Positions 1 to 10,781 of a stretch of 64,000 bases of DNA are shown one piece after another. The notes beneath the pieces were generated by a model. It made no database searches. It had not been told where the DNA came from and worked only from the letters and a program-made list of their open reading frames with translations. The first letter of the stretch is position 1. The number at the start of each line of letters is the position of its first letter. This DNA is from Chrysogorgia sp. JL179-B06 (taxonomy: Eukaryota > Cnidaria > Anthozoa > Scleralcyonacea > Chrysogorgiidae), in assembly GCA_035772405.1 (NCBI GenBank), contig JAYKKM010000222.1:2183501-2247500 (forward strand). Reading direction: 5' to 3'. The position numbers and the translations under genes are program-made.

Positions 1-684
1 CCAATCAGAGCTTGTACAATCAAAGACTCCCCAGTAGCTATCCAATCAGAGATCGTTCATTAAAGGCTTCTTGTCAAAACAAATGATTTGTTATGGGTAG
101 GAACAATGATTGTATGTTACGCGATTAGAGACGCGAATTTATAATAAGCGACTTCTTCTAAACTAATAGTCATGAACAATGCGTATGTATTGCAGGATTA
201 AAGACGCGATTTCATAATTAGCCATTTGTTCTATGATGTCAAATCAGTTGATTTATTATATTTGTAGGATTACCCGGCCATATGGGTTGTGTGTTTTAGA
301 GAGACACGATTTTATAATTTGTTATAACCTGTCAATTCAGTTGATTAATTAATATTCGGAGGGATTAGTCGCCATATTGGAGGGATTAGTCGACCCCATG
401 AAATATATTCCCTGTAGTAGGATATGTTTAAATACGTCTACATTCTAGATATTTAAGCATTTTACACTTATTTAAACATATTTATAGCTATTTTATGCTT
501 TTTGATACTCTATTTTACACCTTTTCACACAATTTAGTATATATTTTAATATTCCCGATAACAATTTTGTTAGGTAATAAGTGTCGGGTAACTGGTTTAA
601 GAGAGTGTTAATTATATTCATACATGTCAAAACAGATGATAAAATCTTTTTAATAAAAAAATAACATTTCTTCTAACGTAAAAA
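1..684. other. AT-rich stretch, no gene seen
   Basis: No open frame with recognisable protein character on either strand. The sequence is AT-rich, with several diverged repetitions of a phrase about a pale 'acgcgatt...cataatt' type between positions 120 and 330, suggesting an old degenerate tandem repeat. Nothing else could be assigned. Confidence 0.4.
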
Positions 685-960
685 TTATGGATTGGTAGAA
701 CGCATTGTGAATGAGTTTTCAAAGTAGATGTGTTTTCCAATGAGATCTTCTTGATTCTCGTTTCGGGGTATCACAGCAACAATAATTCCATGTTGTACTC
801 CCATTTTTGTATTAAGAATCGAGGTAAGATTATAATCCTTTAATATCACTCCGCGACGATCATCAAACCCAAATTTCTTACAAATAGTATATAAAAATTC
901 AGGGGTATACAACTTAACGTTATCAAGTTTAATTTCATTTATAGATATACTTGTTGCATG
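685..960 (-). CDS. unrecognised exon-like ORF, possible 3' exon
   Basis: I do not recognise this product. The open frame ends at 685. It continues in frame upstream of the first Leu codon to about 960, where a pyrimidine-rich 'ttttatag' could be a splice acceptor, so it looks like a terminal exon rather than a free ORF. The C-terminus carries an IGK-x-x-Y-x-x-N pattern. The neighbouring minus-strand ORF (1024-1260) ends with a similar IGK-x-x-Y-x-x-N pattern, so the two may be tandem paralogues. Both lie beside the decayed element B and could be its left-end genes; this is inference. Confidence 0.25.
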   Translation of the reverse strand, partial: HATSISINEIKLDNVKLYTPEFLYTICKKFGFDDRRGVILKDYNLTSILNTKMGVQHGIIVAVIPRNENQEDLIGKHIYFENSFTMRSTNP

Positions 961-1023
961 ATGAGTCTTGACTATAAAAATGTTTTGGTAGAGATAGGAT
1001 TTCTATATATACAAAGGATTAAC

Positions 1024-1260
1024 TCATATCTTTAGAATGAATATATGATGATTGTTAAGATAGACGCTTTTACCAATCTTATCGATTTGGCTTGAATCAA
1101 ATTCTGTTTTAAAATAATTGTTATGTTCGTCTTTAAAAAAAGGATCATACATCTGTATCGAATCGGTAGCGGGTTTTGGTCTTGATCCCATTAAATGTAG
1201 TACTCGTTGACGAGATAGACTCTTCATGGATATTATATCAATAAATACTGCTTGATTCAT
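1024..1260 (-). CDS. unrecognised small ORF with ATG start
   Basis: A 78-residue frame starts with a genuine ATG at 1260 and stops at 1024. No family is recognised. It is hydrophilic, with a C-terminal IDKIGKSVYLNN segment resembling the end of the next ORF downstream. It may be a small gene or an exon of a larger minus-strand gene. No TATA or polyadenylation signal was clear enough to report. Confidence 0.25.
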   Translation of the reverse strand: MNQAVFIDIISMKSLSRQRVLHLMGSRPKPATDSIQMYDPFFKDEHNNYFKTEFDSSQIDKIGKSVYLNNHHIFILKI

Positions 1261-1956
1261 TGGTTGCTATGCAGATAGTTCGGGTCTTGTAATCTCTACA
1301 TTAACAAACTTCCCGATTAAATTTGTAAAATCGGTCGATGCGTGGGTATATATATACTTATTTTCCCCATCCTCATATATCAAACCGTTAGTTAGTGGAC
1401 TGGAGTTGCTGAAGTATACGTACAAGGATTGGAGAATAATGTTTTGTACAAATCAGAGACAACTTCTTAAACATGAAACTTTGAAACGTTTGTAATGTAC
1501 AGGAGTGTGAACATAATGTTAGGATTTTTATCATTGTTATTTGAAATCAATAAACTTTTAAAATAAATTGTCATGATTAATATGATTGAACAGACTGTTA
1601 TATATTGAATTTATATAGTTATAATAATAAATATCGGAGACGTAAAATTGTTTTATACTTTTATTTAAATGTTACAAGAAAATACAATCAACAAGTGTAA
1701 AATAAAATTAAAATATATATATATATATGTATGTAATCATCTGAAACGAGACAAAAGGAAATTTGTCCTATGAGTATAGATGATTATGTTTAGTCTTTGG
1801 ATTTTTATTTGTTAACCTGCCACAGAGACGTGTAACCGACTGATTTTAGAAATCTAAAAGGAGACAATTTTCATAGTGATAATTAGTTAAATTTCTGTAT
1901 GTTTAAAAGTTGATTTTTGTTTTCCTTTGTACTTTTAAAACATGATATAATAATAC
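1261..1956. other. intergenic AT-rich region, no gene seen
   Basis: About 700 bases with no convincing coding frame. It includes a short (AT)n run near 1710-1728. It separates the two small ORFs from the cysteine-rich three-exon gene at 1957-2352. Confidence 0.4.
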
Positions 1957-2352
1957 TTACTCGTAGCGTTCCTCCTTTAACCCTACCCAGTAAGGGAATT
2001 TGGATAAATATTTATCCATAACTGGATCAGGTTTTCTATGATGAGAGAAAGCGAGAAGAGGGAATGCAAAGTTTTAGAGTGTATAATTATATAACGATAA
2101 AACATGATCTCTAGTACTCACTTGCATACTGGACAGTACCAAATTCCTTTGAACACATGCAGGTGGACAAGTGTGTCCACTGCCCACATTGCAGCTGATA
2201 AACATTTTCTTCGCAACCTTCATCAGGACACGGTTTTTTCGCTGACAAGATATAAAATAAGTGATATGGGACTACTTGATTTGGTACGTGGAAGAAACGC
2301 TAAAATATTTAGAGGTGAAAGAGTGAATTTACTTACCGACTGTAGACGTCAT
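1957..2352 (-). pseudogene. cysteine-rich three-exon mini-gene, copy 1
   Basis: Read on the minus strand: exon 1 2352-2337 (ATG, 16 nt), intron with gtaagt donor and cag acceptor, exon 2 2241-2122, donor gtgagt, intron, acceptor atag, exon 3 2035-1957 ending GAG-TAA. Exon 2 encodes a Cys pattern starting PCPDEGC, then C-G-x-W-T-H, and ends in a W-Y-C-P-V-C-type motif, as in PHD/treble-clef zinc fingers. Exon 3 encodes a PDPV...YW...ERYE end. The frame of the first half of exon 2 does not match that of its end; exon 2 is one base shorter than copy 2 (51,181-51,579), so this copy carries a 1-nt deletion. Function unknown; a zinc-binding protein is inferred. Copy 3 is at 56.6 kb. Confidence 0.55.
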
Positions 2353-2831
2353 TTTTTTTTGGCCTGAGGTGTTGATTTTTTTTACTTGTGGTGTTGTTAC
2401 AAGCGTGCTTATATATATATATATATATATAAAAGTACATACTTATGTAGATATTATCTTTTGATGTGAAAGGATGGAAACGGTTGCTTGGAGAACGTTT
2501 TTCTTTTATGTTGCATTTGTGTTTTGGTGAATACTTCTATATATTGTCTTTTGGTGTGGGAGAGATAGAAGCAGTTGCTTAGAGAACTTTTCTTTTGTTG
2601 GAGATAAGTAGTAGAGTGCGGGGCTTAATACACCCCGTTTGGACCAGCACTAGGTGAACTGCAAGTACCTTTCTTTTGTCTTGGCCAAATTAGCATGTTC
2701 TTTGAAATTATTAAGGGTAATAATTCATGAGTTATGAATAATCAACCAGCTCGTGTTCCGAAAGGGGTCCGAACCCTAGCCGAGGAAGATAAATAGTCGA
2801 GTTGTTGGCGGGAATATTTCATTTTGGCGCC

Positions 2832-3230
2832 ATGGCAGAGCAAACGATTTGGGATGAATTGCGAAGAAATAATATCGAAATAGACAAAGCTACTTTATGT
2901 TTTTATATGAATTCATGTCTTCGAGAGCATGAGGACTTGTATGAGTATCTTGCCGTTCAAATAAGTGGAGATAACTTGTCGAATAATTTACACGATATTT
3001 ACCAAAAGATGGATGTTGTGCATTTTGGAAGAATCGTTGTTTATTTAACACTAGTGTGGAAAGTTAGCGATTCTTGTGATTCCGAAACAGTTCGAGAAGC
3101 TGTGGCAAGAACTGTTGAAGTTTTTAGACGCGTGGACTTGACAAAATATAAACCGGTGAAGAAACTGTCATGGTTTAAACAGCTTACTTGTCTAGTTTTA
3201 TTAACGACGCTGTCGTTATGGATGTTGTAA
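2832..3230 (+). CDS. Bcl-2-like tail-anchored protein (left arm)
   Basis: A 132-residue protein starting at the ATG in a good context (gccATGG). Around residues 58-75 it has a VHFGRIVVYLTLVW segment that resembles a Bcl-2 BH1 core (typically N-W-G-R-[IV]-V at its centre). The last about 16 residues are hydrophobic and preceded by a Lys/Trp stretch, like the C-terminal membrane anchor of Bcl-2 proteins and adenovirus E1B-19K analogues. Anti-apoptotic Bcl-2 homologues are known in DNA viruses; that this is one is inference from the motif and tail. BH2 and BH3 are not clear to me. The right-arm copy differs at three residues and is also open, whereas the other arm genes are damaged. Other possibility: an unrelated helical membrane protein. 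Confidence 0.5.
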   Translation: MAEQTIWDELRRNNIEIDKATLCFYMNSCLREHEDLYEYLAVQISGDNLSNNLHDIYQKMDVVHFGRIVVYLTLVWKVSDSCDSETVREAVARTVEVFRRVDLTKYKPVKKLSWFKQLTCLVLLTTLSLWML

Positions 3231-3403
3231 AGTTGCTAAGGCCTGATTTGAATATATATTAGTTTTGAATGAGAGGAAGCCATTAAAAAGTCATTAGTCT
3301 GCTGTGCTTCAACAACTTTATGCCTGATTTGAATATTAGGTTTGAATGAGAAAAAGTAATCAAAAGGTCATTAGGTAAAGGCGAATGCGTGGGTTCGAAT
3401 CCA

Positions 3404-3967
3404 ATGAACTTTGTGCACGAAAGACCGATACTGCTAAAGAAACGTGGTTCAAATGAAGTTTACGTCTATTCCGATCAGTTCTTTCAAGAGATGCGTATAT
3501 GTATCAAAGAGTTTACTGATAGAGACGGGGTCAAATTGCTAGTGGAAAGTAGAGGGATTACATTAACCGAACCGGTATTTGAAAAAATGTTGGAACTTAT
3601 ACCGATGCTTGTGGAGATTGTTGAGCAGAAGGACGCGTTAACTGAAGACATCAAGTTCTCGTTGTTAGAAGAAGAAGGGGCCCTGGTTAGACCGTATCTT
3701 TCTGCCAGCGATGTTAACGGCAAAACGCGATTTAATATTGGCGTTGATAATTTCGAATAGGATCAAACGTTTGGTGGCTTAAAGCAGATCTATAATGGCA
3801 AATTAATTTCGTTCACCGAAAAGGAGCTACCTGACGTGCAGAAAGTACTGAGAGAGATGCTACGAAAAATGAACGAGAGAAACATTCAGAAACCACCAGA
3901 CATTAAAAAAGCGCGCATTACGTTCAGAAGATATTGGAAGATGGTCGTTGGAGTTACGGGAATGTGA
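3404..3967 (+). pseudogene. PC4/p15-like ssDNA-binding protein (left arm), nonsense-broken
   Basis: The frame begins at ATG 3404 and is interrupted by TAG at 3758-3760; the same frame then stays open to 3967. The region from residue about 8 to 75 resembles the PC4 (p15) coactivator domain: basic start, beta-strand-rich VYVYSDQFF, an IKEFTDRDG turn, then RGITLTEPVF and a helix. PC4-type proteins bind single-stranded DNA and occur in several large DNA viruses as replication or transcription factors. A second, weaker repeat of the pattern follows the stop. The right-arm copy has a sense codon at this place but a separate 1-nt deletion, so neither arm holds an intact gene. Confidence 0.5.
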
Positions 3968-4178
3968 ACCATGCGTTATATTAATTTTAGTGACTGCTTT
4001 GACTACGAATAATGTGTATTAGTGAATAAAATGAAATTAAAGTGTATTTTCATCACTTGCCTAAAGTTGATCAGACTTGTTTCAGATAATCGGTTTTTTA
4101 TGTGTTTCGTCACAATGGCGAGTCCGGTCTTGTTCTATTGTCTCGCTTGCGAAGATTGTTGTTACTATAGGCAAACAT

Positions 4179-4186
4179 TATAAAAG
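4179..4186 (+). promoter_or_regulatory. TATA box of the zf-GRF gene (left arm)
   Basis: TATAAAAG lies 44 bases before the ATG at 4230, a position fitting a core promoter. The same box is conserved in the right arm (11652-11659, minus strand), and an identical TATAAAAG precedes the zf-GRF gene of element B at 14262-14269. Confidence 0.5.
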
Positions 4187-4229
4187 TAGGGAGTTTCGTG
4201 AATATTTAATAGTTGTGTTTATTTCTACG

Positions 4230-4880
4230 ATGGAGTGTCTACACGGCGAACCCGCAACTTTCGTAACAACTAAGAATGGCAAGTTTTGGCTTTGCGACAA
4301 CAACAAGAACGAGAAAAGCTGTGAGTTTTTTTGCCCAGACCAAGATCGTGGTTATTTCGAGAATACTCTGTTGCTGTGGCGAACAAACGGAGCTCCGCGA
4401 CCAGTCTGTCACGTCCACCAGAGACCGGCTAAGATGCGAGTTGTGAAAGACGTGGCGAAATCCAATTTTGGAAGACCTTTCTTCGTCTGTTGTAGTAGTA
4501 GAGAGAATCCTTGTTCCTTTTGGCAGTGGGGCGATCGAGTTGAAAATCCGAAACCGACATGCCAAGACGGACTGATTTGTCGCGTTCGGAAAGTCAAGAA
4601 AGAGGGAAACAAACAAGGCCGTTTGTTTTACTGTTGTCCAACTCAAAAAGAAACGTCGTGTGGTTTTTTTGAATGGAAACCGATCGAAGACCGCAACGAG
4701 CACCGCCAGCACGTTGAGAAATTTGGTTGTTTGTATAGCAACCCGCCACAGTACAGCTACATGGTCTCCGACACTGGTCTTACGTTTCAAAGCCTGAGGG
4801 AAGATCCCAACGATGCCTTCGCTGAGTATATAGGAGAACTACCTAACTTATCAACACCCACTAACCTAACGGAAGGTTAA
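4230..4880 (+). CDS. triple zf-GRF protein (left arm; PolB gene 5' part)
   Basis: A 216-residue frame from ATG 4230. It contains three consecutive zf-GRF-like modules: residues about 4-40 (C..G...T...GKFWLC...CEFF), about 62-105 (C-H ... GRPFFVCC...CSFWQWGD) and about 112-150 (C..G...GRLFYCC...CGFFEW). zf-GRF domains bind single-stranded nucleic acid in APE2, NEIL3 and TTF2. In the right arm the same frame leads into a C2H2 finger and, across an intron, PolB, so this left copy is the TIR-duplicated 5' end of that gene. It ends a few codons after the repeat boundary. A role in binding replication intermediates is inferred. Confidence 0.65.
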   Translation: MECLHGEPATFVTTKNGKFWLCDNNKNEKSCEFFCPDQDRGYFENTLLLWRTNGAPRPVCHVHQRPAKMRVVKDVAKSNFGRPFFVCCSSRENPCSFWQWGDRVENPKPTCQDGLICRVRKVKKEGNKQGRLFYCCPTQKETSCGFFEWKPIEDRNEHRQHVEKFGCLYSNPPQYSYMVSDTGLTFQSLREDPNDAFAEYIGELPNLSTPTNLTEG

Positions 4881-4974
4881 ACACCAGACACTTGCACGCA
4901 TGTGATAATAATTAACATTGTTATTTGAAATAAAGTTGATTGGAATTATCTGACAAGTTTGGGTCCTTGGGGTA

Positions 4975-5851
4975 TTTTTGGGGTCTCGTGGAGTGTTTTG
5001 GGGGCGCCAGGGGGTGCTCACAGGGTGATGAGGGCGGGTGGAGTGCTTCCGCATTGTTTGGGGTATTTTGGGGGTCTCGTGGAGTGTTTTGGGGGGCGCT
5101 AGGGGGTGAGGGCGGGTGGAGTGTTTCCGGGGTGTTTGGGGGAACATTTGAATCCTTGGGGTGTTTTGGGGGTCTCGTGGAGTGTTTGGGGGCGCTAGGG
5201 GGTGCTCACAGGGTGATGAGGGCGGGTGGAGTGTTTACAGAGTGTTTGGGGTATTTTGGGGGTCTCGTGGAGTGTTTTGGGGGGCGCTAGGGTGATGAGG
5301 GGCGGGTGGAGTGTTTCCTGGGTGTTTGGGGGAACATTTGGATCCTTGGGGTGTTTGGGGGGTCTCGTGGAGTGTTTTGGGGCCGCTAGGGGGTGCTCAC
5401 AGGGTGATGAGGGCGGGTGGAGTGTTTCCGGGGTGTTTGGGGTATTTTGGGGGTCTCGTGGAGTGTTTTGGGGGGCGCTAGGGGGTGAGAGGACGGGTGG
5501 AGTGTTTCCGGGGTGTTTGGGGGAACATTTGGATCCTTGGGGTGTTTGGGGTCTCGTGGAGTGTTTTGGGGGCGCTAGGGGGTGCTCACAGGGTGATGAG
5601 GGCGGGTGGAGTGTTTCCGGAGTGTTTGGGGTATTTTGGGGGTCTCGTGGAGTGTTTTGGGGGCCGCTAGGTGTGATGAGGGGCGGGTGGAGTGTTTCCG
5701 GGGTGTTTGGGGGAACATTTGGATCCTTGGGGTGTTTTGGGGGTCTCGTGTAGTGTTTTGGGGGTGCTAGGGGGTGCTCACAGGGTGATGAGGGCGGGTG
5801 GAGTGTTTCCGGGGTGTTTGGGGGAACATTTGGATCCTTGGGGTGTTTTTT
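4975..5851 (+). repeat. G-rich minisatellite, about 190-bp higher-order unit
   Basis: About 880 bp of nearly C-free, G-run-rich sequence. Two alternating subunits of about 95 bp form a unit that recurs every 190-191 bp (the aacatttg landmark sits near 5143, 5333, 5524 and 5714), with a final shorter step to 5825. Many runs of four or more G on one strand give strong G-quadruplex potential. The open frames across it encode only low-complexity Gly/Trp/Phe/Val repeats and are not genes. It lies between the left TIR and the 3' end of PolB. Confidence 0.9.
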
Positions 5852-6850
5852 TACTTTTTCCGCGCCTCGTGGGTCTAGTCAGAAAGCAGTTGCGAAATAC
5901 TCGACACGTGTAAAAGGTTAAAAGTGAATTTAATTACAATTATAAAAAAAAAGAATACATCAGTTGTTATTGTCGTACTGTTTTCACACTCTAACTATTT
6001 ACACTAAGTTTCTATAATTATATAACACACGATAATTCTAAGCAAAGATGCTTGCGTACACACCAAAAGTTTCAATAATAAGTGTCGTTTGTTTCGGTAT
6101 ATGAACAACTATCATAAGGTCTAGCGACAAAACTGTCACATAATTCTACTACTAATTAAGTCGGTGTAAAATCTTGAATAAAAAAAATTATATTTATTAT
6201 TATTATTATTATTTCTTTTTTTTTTTAAAAACCGTCACGTTGTTCATATACTGAAACAAAAGAAAGTCGAGAGCAATGAAGGAATCCTAACCTACCCAGC
6301 GACCTTTTAAGGGTTGTTTATATGAACCGAGCTAATTATTTTGACGAAGTTTTTATCACGGCATGCATCCAAAATGATATTTCAAAGCAGAACTGGTTTA
6401 GTTTGTCTGTATAGGAATAGCCTAAAGTTAATTCGAAATGATCTTTTCGTGACATAACTCAACCGGCTAGCTCGACTCGTATAAACAACCCTTACTTAAA
6501 ATATTAAGGTATATGTGTATGCCTACACTTCTTCGTTTTCCCCCATGTGGGATATCAATATAAAATAAATTAATACGCATGCGCCGTTTGGGTGAAGTCA
6601 GTTGCGCATCATCAGATATGTAGTAAACACTGCCCACCAAACTAACACGCTATGTTGTATGGAAAACATAGTTATTTTTTCGATATATGGACAACTAGCG
6701 TGCATATATGCTTCAAATATATATTAGAAGAAAGGGAATTCTCCCGACACAGTGCTATATACTCATGTTAATTTTGTATAACAACTAGAAAGTTTATAGA
6801 TAACCAGCTCAGTTGCCCATATACTGAAAAATAAAACTATCCTTTGCCTC
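5852..6850. other. gene-free spacer of element A
   Basis: No coding frame is supported between the minisatellite and the PolB stop. It holds an (ATT)n-type microsatellite near 6190-6225 and one MITE at 6309-6493. Confidence 0.5.
6309..6493. mobile_element. fold-back MITE inside element A
   Basis: The ends are imperfect inverted repeats of about 25 bp beginning AAGGGTTGTTTATA and mirrored as TATAAACAACCCTT. Total length is about 185 bp with no coding capacity. A clean target duplication was not found. Confidence 0.6.
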
Positions 6851-9800
6851 TTAAATATCTAAATACGTGGTACTGACGCCATCCTCCAAAACCTTACGCT
6901 TCCCATAAAAATACGAAAAGGCATTCTTCACCTGCGTGGAAGTAAATATAGCATTGCCCTTGACACGAAAACCTCTGTTTGTCGCGGAGCTTGTGGCCTT
7001 GCTGCGAATGACACGCAAATAGGTGTCTTTGTCGATCGCATTCGTTCGCTTATTTACCCCCTTGCAACTATACTTCGCTTTGGAGTTGTTGAAACAAAAA
7101 TACATCTTACTGCACAAACGTATAATCCCATCCCCTTCAAACTCGATCTTAAATAATCCTGGGGTACGTTTATCGAAGACCCTAACTTCATCGTCATAGT
7201 CTCGGGGAAACCAAGCAAATTTCTCCCGTTCGTATTCAGCTCGGAGTTCTGGTTTGACCAAAGCGTCAACACTTTCACCGGAAAGTGCCACGTATGCAGA
7301 GTCAGTATCCATTTCGCAGTACTCGAAATCAGAGCGGTCAAGAAATTTGTCCATAAAATCGAAATATAATTGGAGCATGCGGAGTTTCGCGTATTGGTAT
7401 ACGAAAAAGCCAATTTGGATTGGCAAATCCATTTTGATCGTCTTTTTTGTTCGGCTTATATCATAAAAATTTTCGTCCAAAATGTCCAGTTTGCGAAAAT
7501 GTGAATCGTTCACAGCTAAACCAACGCTGGTTTCGTCGCAATACTTGATGTCGAGGTGTTTTTCTTTGTTTGTTAGCGTTCGACCGTAAGCGGAATTTCC
7601 AAAGAGTTTCATCGTTTCGGCGATAATTGCTGTCGAGGGATCACGATCCCCTTGGCGACGCGCGTTGCTAACATCGTTCGCAAAACCTTCAAAACACTTT
7701 TTAGGAACATATTCCACTACCTCGTATATTTCCGTGACCTCTAAACCGTGTTCTAAGTACCAACGTAACAGCGGCGTTGTTAATAGTATCTTATTGCCAA
7801 ACATGCTGCCGATTAAACCTCGTCTTGGTTTCGTATTTAATTTATTTTGGGTGACAAAGTTTTGCATATGTTCTCCAATGGCTTCAAAAGGTATGTCGAC
7901 ATTTTTAAAAATAGGGCACATTTCTGAAAATTTGTCCTTCTTGTTATCGGGAACCCTAATGTCGCATTCCACAACACCGAACAATTGCTCGTTTTTGACC
8001 TGCGTTAGGATATCCGAAACTGTCATAGCTGTTCGAACGTCTGAACCCTGACAGTATTCTTCAAGAAACGTCCTCAAATGCTCGTCCGTCTTGCGCATGT
8101 TTTTGTATTCGCATTCCCAAATTTCTGTTACGATATAACCGCGTTCCTCTAAATACCGTTTTCTCTGCATAGTCCGTTCGTAAAGGACGGTCATTTGAAC
8201 ACCGCACCTTTCATTAACATCGTTCGGATTCAATTCGCATGGATGACCATGCCAATAACACCCCTGAAATTCAAATATTGTCCTATTCTCAACATCAAAA
8301 CCGTCAACGAGGTACCGTCCAATGCGTTGTTCTCCTCGGTTATGGGCGTGAGCGATATTTAGGCCGTCGGGGCTAAGAAGTCTAACCACTCAATACTCCA
8401 TTTATTGTAATAATCTTGTCTCTTAAATCCGTTTTCTTTCTTTCGCCTAACGTAAAAGCTGCAGGGCATCTTTTCGGCCATGGCCCAAAGATAAAGTGCA
8501 TTGGCGTCGGCACCCCAAATCCGTTTGCATGGTTTCCCACCGCGAATGAGTGTTTTGTCTTTTTCGTGGTAGCGATGAAAGATAATGGACGGTCCCCCTA
8601 CGATGTTGTTTTTGAATGTGTAATACAGATCTTTATCTCGTTCTTGAAATAAACTAAAATAGGTGTTGGTTTCAAGCCCCGAAAAAAGATATTTCATTAC
8701 TAAACCCGGCACGGATATTCCATCTTTAAATAAATCTAACTTTTTCGGTTGGTAAAACTGAAACATTCTTTCCACAGCTTCGACAAACGGTTCCACATCT
8801 AAATTATTATACCAAATTAAATAATCACGGAACGTTTGCATGCCTTGTTCGCGCCAAACTGAACGACAGTATTCGTACTCGTTGGAAGAAATATTCGAAT
8901 TTCGAAGGGCGCTAAAAAACGATTCGTGCGAAGGAAGTTCTACGAAATCTAGCTTTTCGATATAATCAAACCATTCATAAGGGAAAAAGCCTTTCTGTGC
9001 ACTGCACTCGTACGCCTCCAAAAATTGGGCATAGCTCTGTCCCGGCGCTAAATAATTGCAAACATCTAAAAATTTAAGACGAGCTGTTTTCAAACACATG
9101 TAAGCATTGTTTCGCTTAACAACGAACTCAAATCCAATTCTAATTCTTGCTCTAACTCAACTCTTTCGAGCTCCTTAAACAAAAAGCGTTTTATGACGTT
9201 GATGTCATAACGTGACGAATTAAATCCAACAATCGGCATTTCCATGAGGAAAAGATCGAATCGCTTTCTCAACTTCAAAAGTTGGGTTTTGCCTTTATCG
9301 TCTTCCTCAGGCAAATTATTGACCATAACATCCAATTGCGTAAATATACACTCAAATTTTTCACTAAGTAACCGATAGCTCGTATCACTTATTTCGAAAA
9401 TGTAGTCCACAAAGGCACAAACTAATTGTTTTGCATCGCCTGTGGTTACGAAGCAATTAGCGCTTTCGTAACCAGGGACGTTGCTAGCAATGGAAATCGA
9501 GGCTGGTACGTGTTCGGAAAGCCACTGAAGTCGAGCCGCGGACTCGTTGGAAATATCCACCTGAAAACTTTCTATATCCCACGTGGCAAAATAGGGGTAG
9601 AATTTGTCGGCTGGTTCAAACTCAAACCCATATCCTCCAGTTCTTCGAATACCGTCTTTTTTACCTGGTAGGTCCGGCCGGGAAACTTATGTTTTCCGTT
9701 GATGTCACAGGTTTGTTCATGGCGACCCAAACGATACGGTTTGGTGAAAATGTTGTCACATTTCGAGCACACGAAACACTCACTGTAGGAACGCATATCT

Positions 9801-10781
9801 TTAATATAACTAAAATGGTTTCCGTAAAGATTAACGTACATCGGCAGAAAATCCTTAATCGAACGCCGCACTAACGTCGCTTGACCGTTTTCATCAATCG
9901 AGTACACGTGAAGGGATACTTCAAAAAGTTCCTCAACCATACACAAATCGCTCAGATCAACTCCGTCAAAATCCTCACGAGCCAGGCTGGTTTCCTGGAG
10001 ATATCGGGCGAACAGGGCCTTCGTCGAACGCTCTAAACTACTTTCGCCCTCCCCTTGATGCAGAGCGAGCCACCGAAACAAACAGAGGTTATCATTGTAA
10101 GGTTCGCCAGAGTGTCGGTTGTTTGCTAAAGCGATAATAGCCTGGTTAGATGAAATAAAGGGAGGTAACTCAATCGGGGTCCCAATAGGAAAATTAAGCC
10201 TAGTCACAGTTACTAAAGTTTGAATTAACTTAAAAAATACCCACTTACTATTCGGTCGCTGGTTTCTTACCCACTCTAAAACATCTAGGGTCTTCAAAAC
10301 TTCAATAAAATGTTTAAACGTAGTCTCATTATGTACCAACATGGGAGTGTCTAATATATTGGTATTATTTGACGCGTAAAAAAACCGTAATTCCCCCGTT
10401 TCTACGTTCCTCAAAACAAAACTATAATTTAGATTAATTTTAAAAGCGTTACTTTGTTGGTGGTAAATTTCTCTCAACTTATCCACCAACGTGTCTAACG
10501 TGAACGTATCGTTCACTCTAATGTTATAAATATCTTGCCTGGGATGTCGGCGATGGTCGACGTCGATAATTCCGCGGTGTTGATGAAGGAGCTCTTAAAG
10601 CTGATCGTCTTGTTCGGGTAGGGCTTCTGGTTCGACGGGGTGGTCAAGTTGGGCTTGTTCTTCTTCTTCGTTCTGGTTAAGCGGGGTTTCTGGCGGGGAC
10701 TGGACTTCTTCGGCCTGGGTGTAGTCGGTCTTGCCTGAGCACGCCGGCGGCGTTTGGCCAATGGACCGGCGCCGGTTTGGT
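6851..10781 (-). pseudogene. polB: Element A protein-primed DNA polymerase B, frameshifted
   Basis: Four minus-strand frames (to 10515, 10516-9572, 9560-9090, 9099-8359, 8389-6851) give one PolB with about four frameshifts. Order: Lys/Pro-rich linker, OTU-like segment (NLCLFRWLALH), C2H2 finger (C..C...H....C), exonuclease motif I (ATWDIES), Exo II (GFNSSRYD), Exo III (YNNLDVEP), motif A (DANALYL), a VSR/EDxHD-like insertion (VDGF...FEFQGC.WHGH), motif B (KLFGNSAYG) and motif C (MDTDS). This matches protein-primed family B polymerases of Polintons and adintoviruses. It is preceded by a spliced exon (10861-11610). The polymerase would copy the linear element using a terminal protein primer. 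The breaks make it inactive as it stands. Confidence 0.85.

Larger units (their letters stand above)
2607..4869 (+). repeat. Element A left terminal inverted repeat
   Basis: This 2.26-kb arm is matched, inverted, by 10978-13235, with a few percent divergence and small indels. It contains the Bcl-2-like, PC4-like and zf-GRF genes. The arm ends within the zf-GRF gene; beyond it the left copy meets a stop within a few codons, while the right copy runs on into the PolB gene. Confidence 0.9.

Noticed and set aside
4239..4790. Long antisense frame over the zf-GRF gene (and its mirror at 11057-11605)
   Set aside because: It is the shadow of the GRF gene; the sense strand has the zinc-binding pattern and promoter.
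4940..5913. Overlapping Gly/Trp/Phe-rich ORFs
   Set aside because: They are translations of a G-rich minisatellite; all frames lack stops because of composition.
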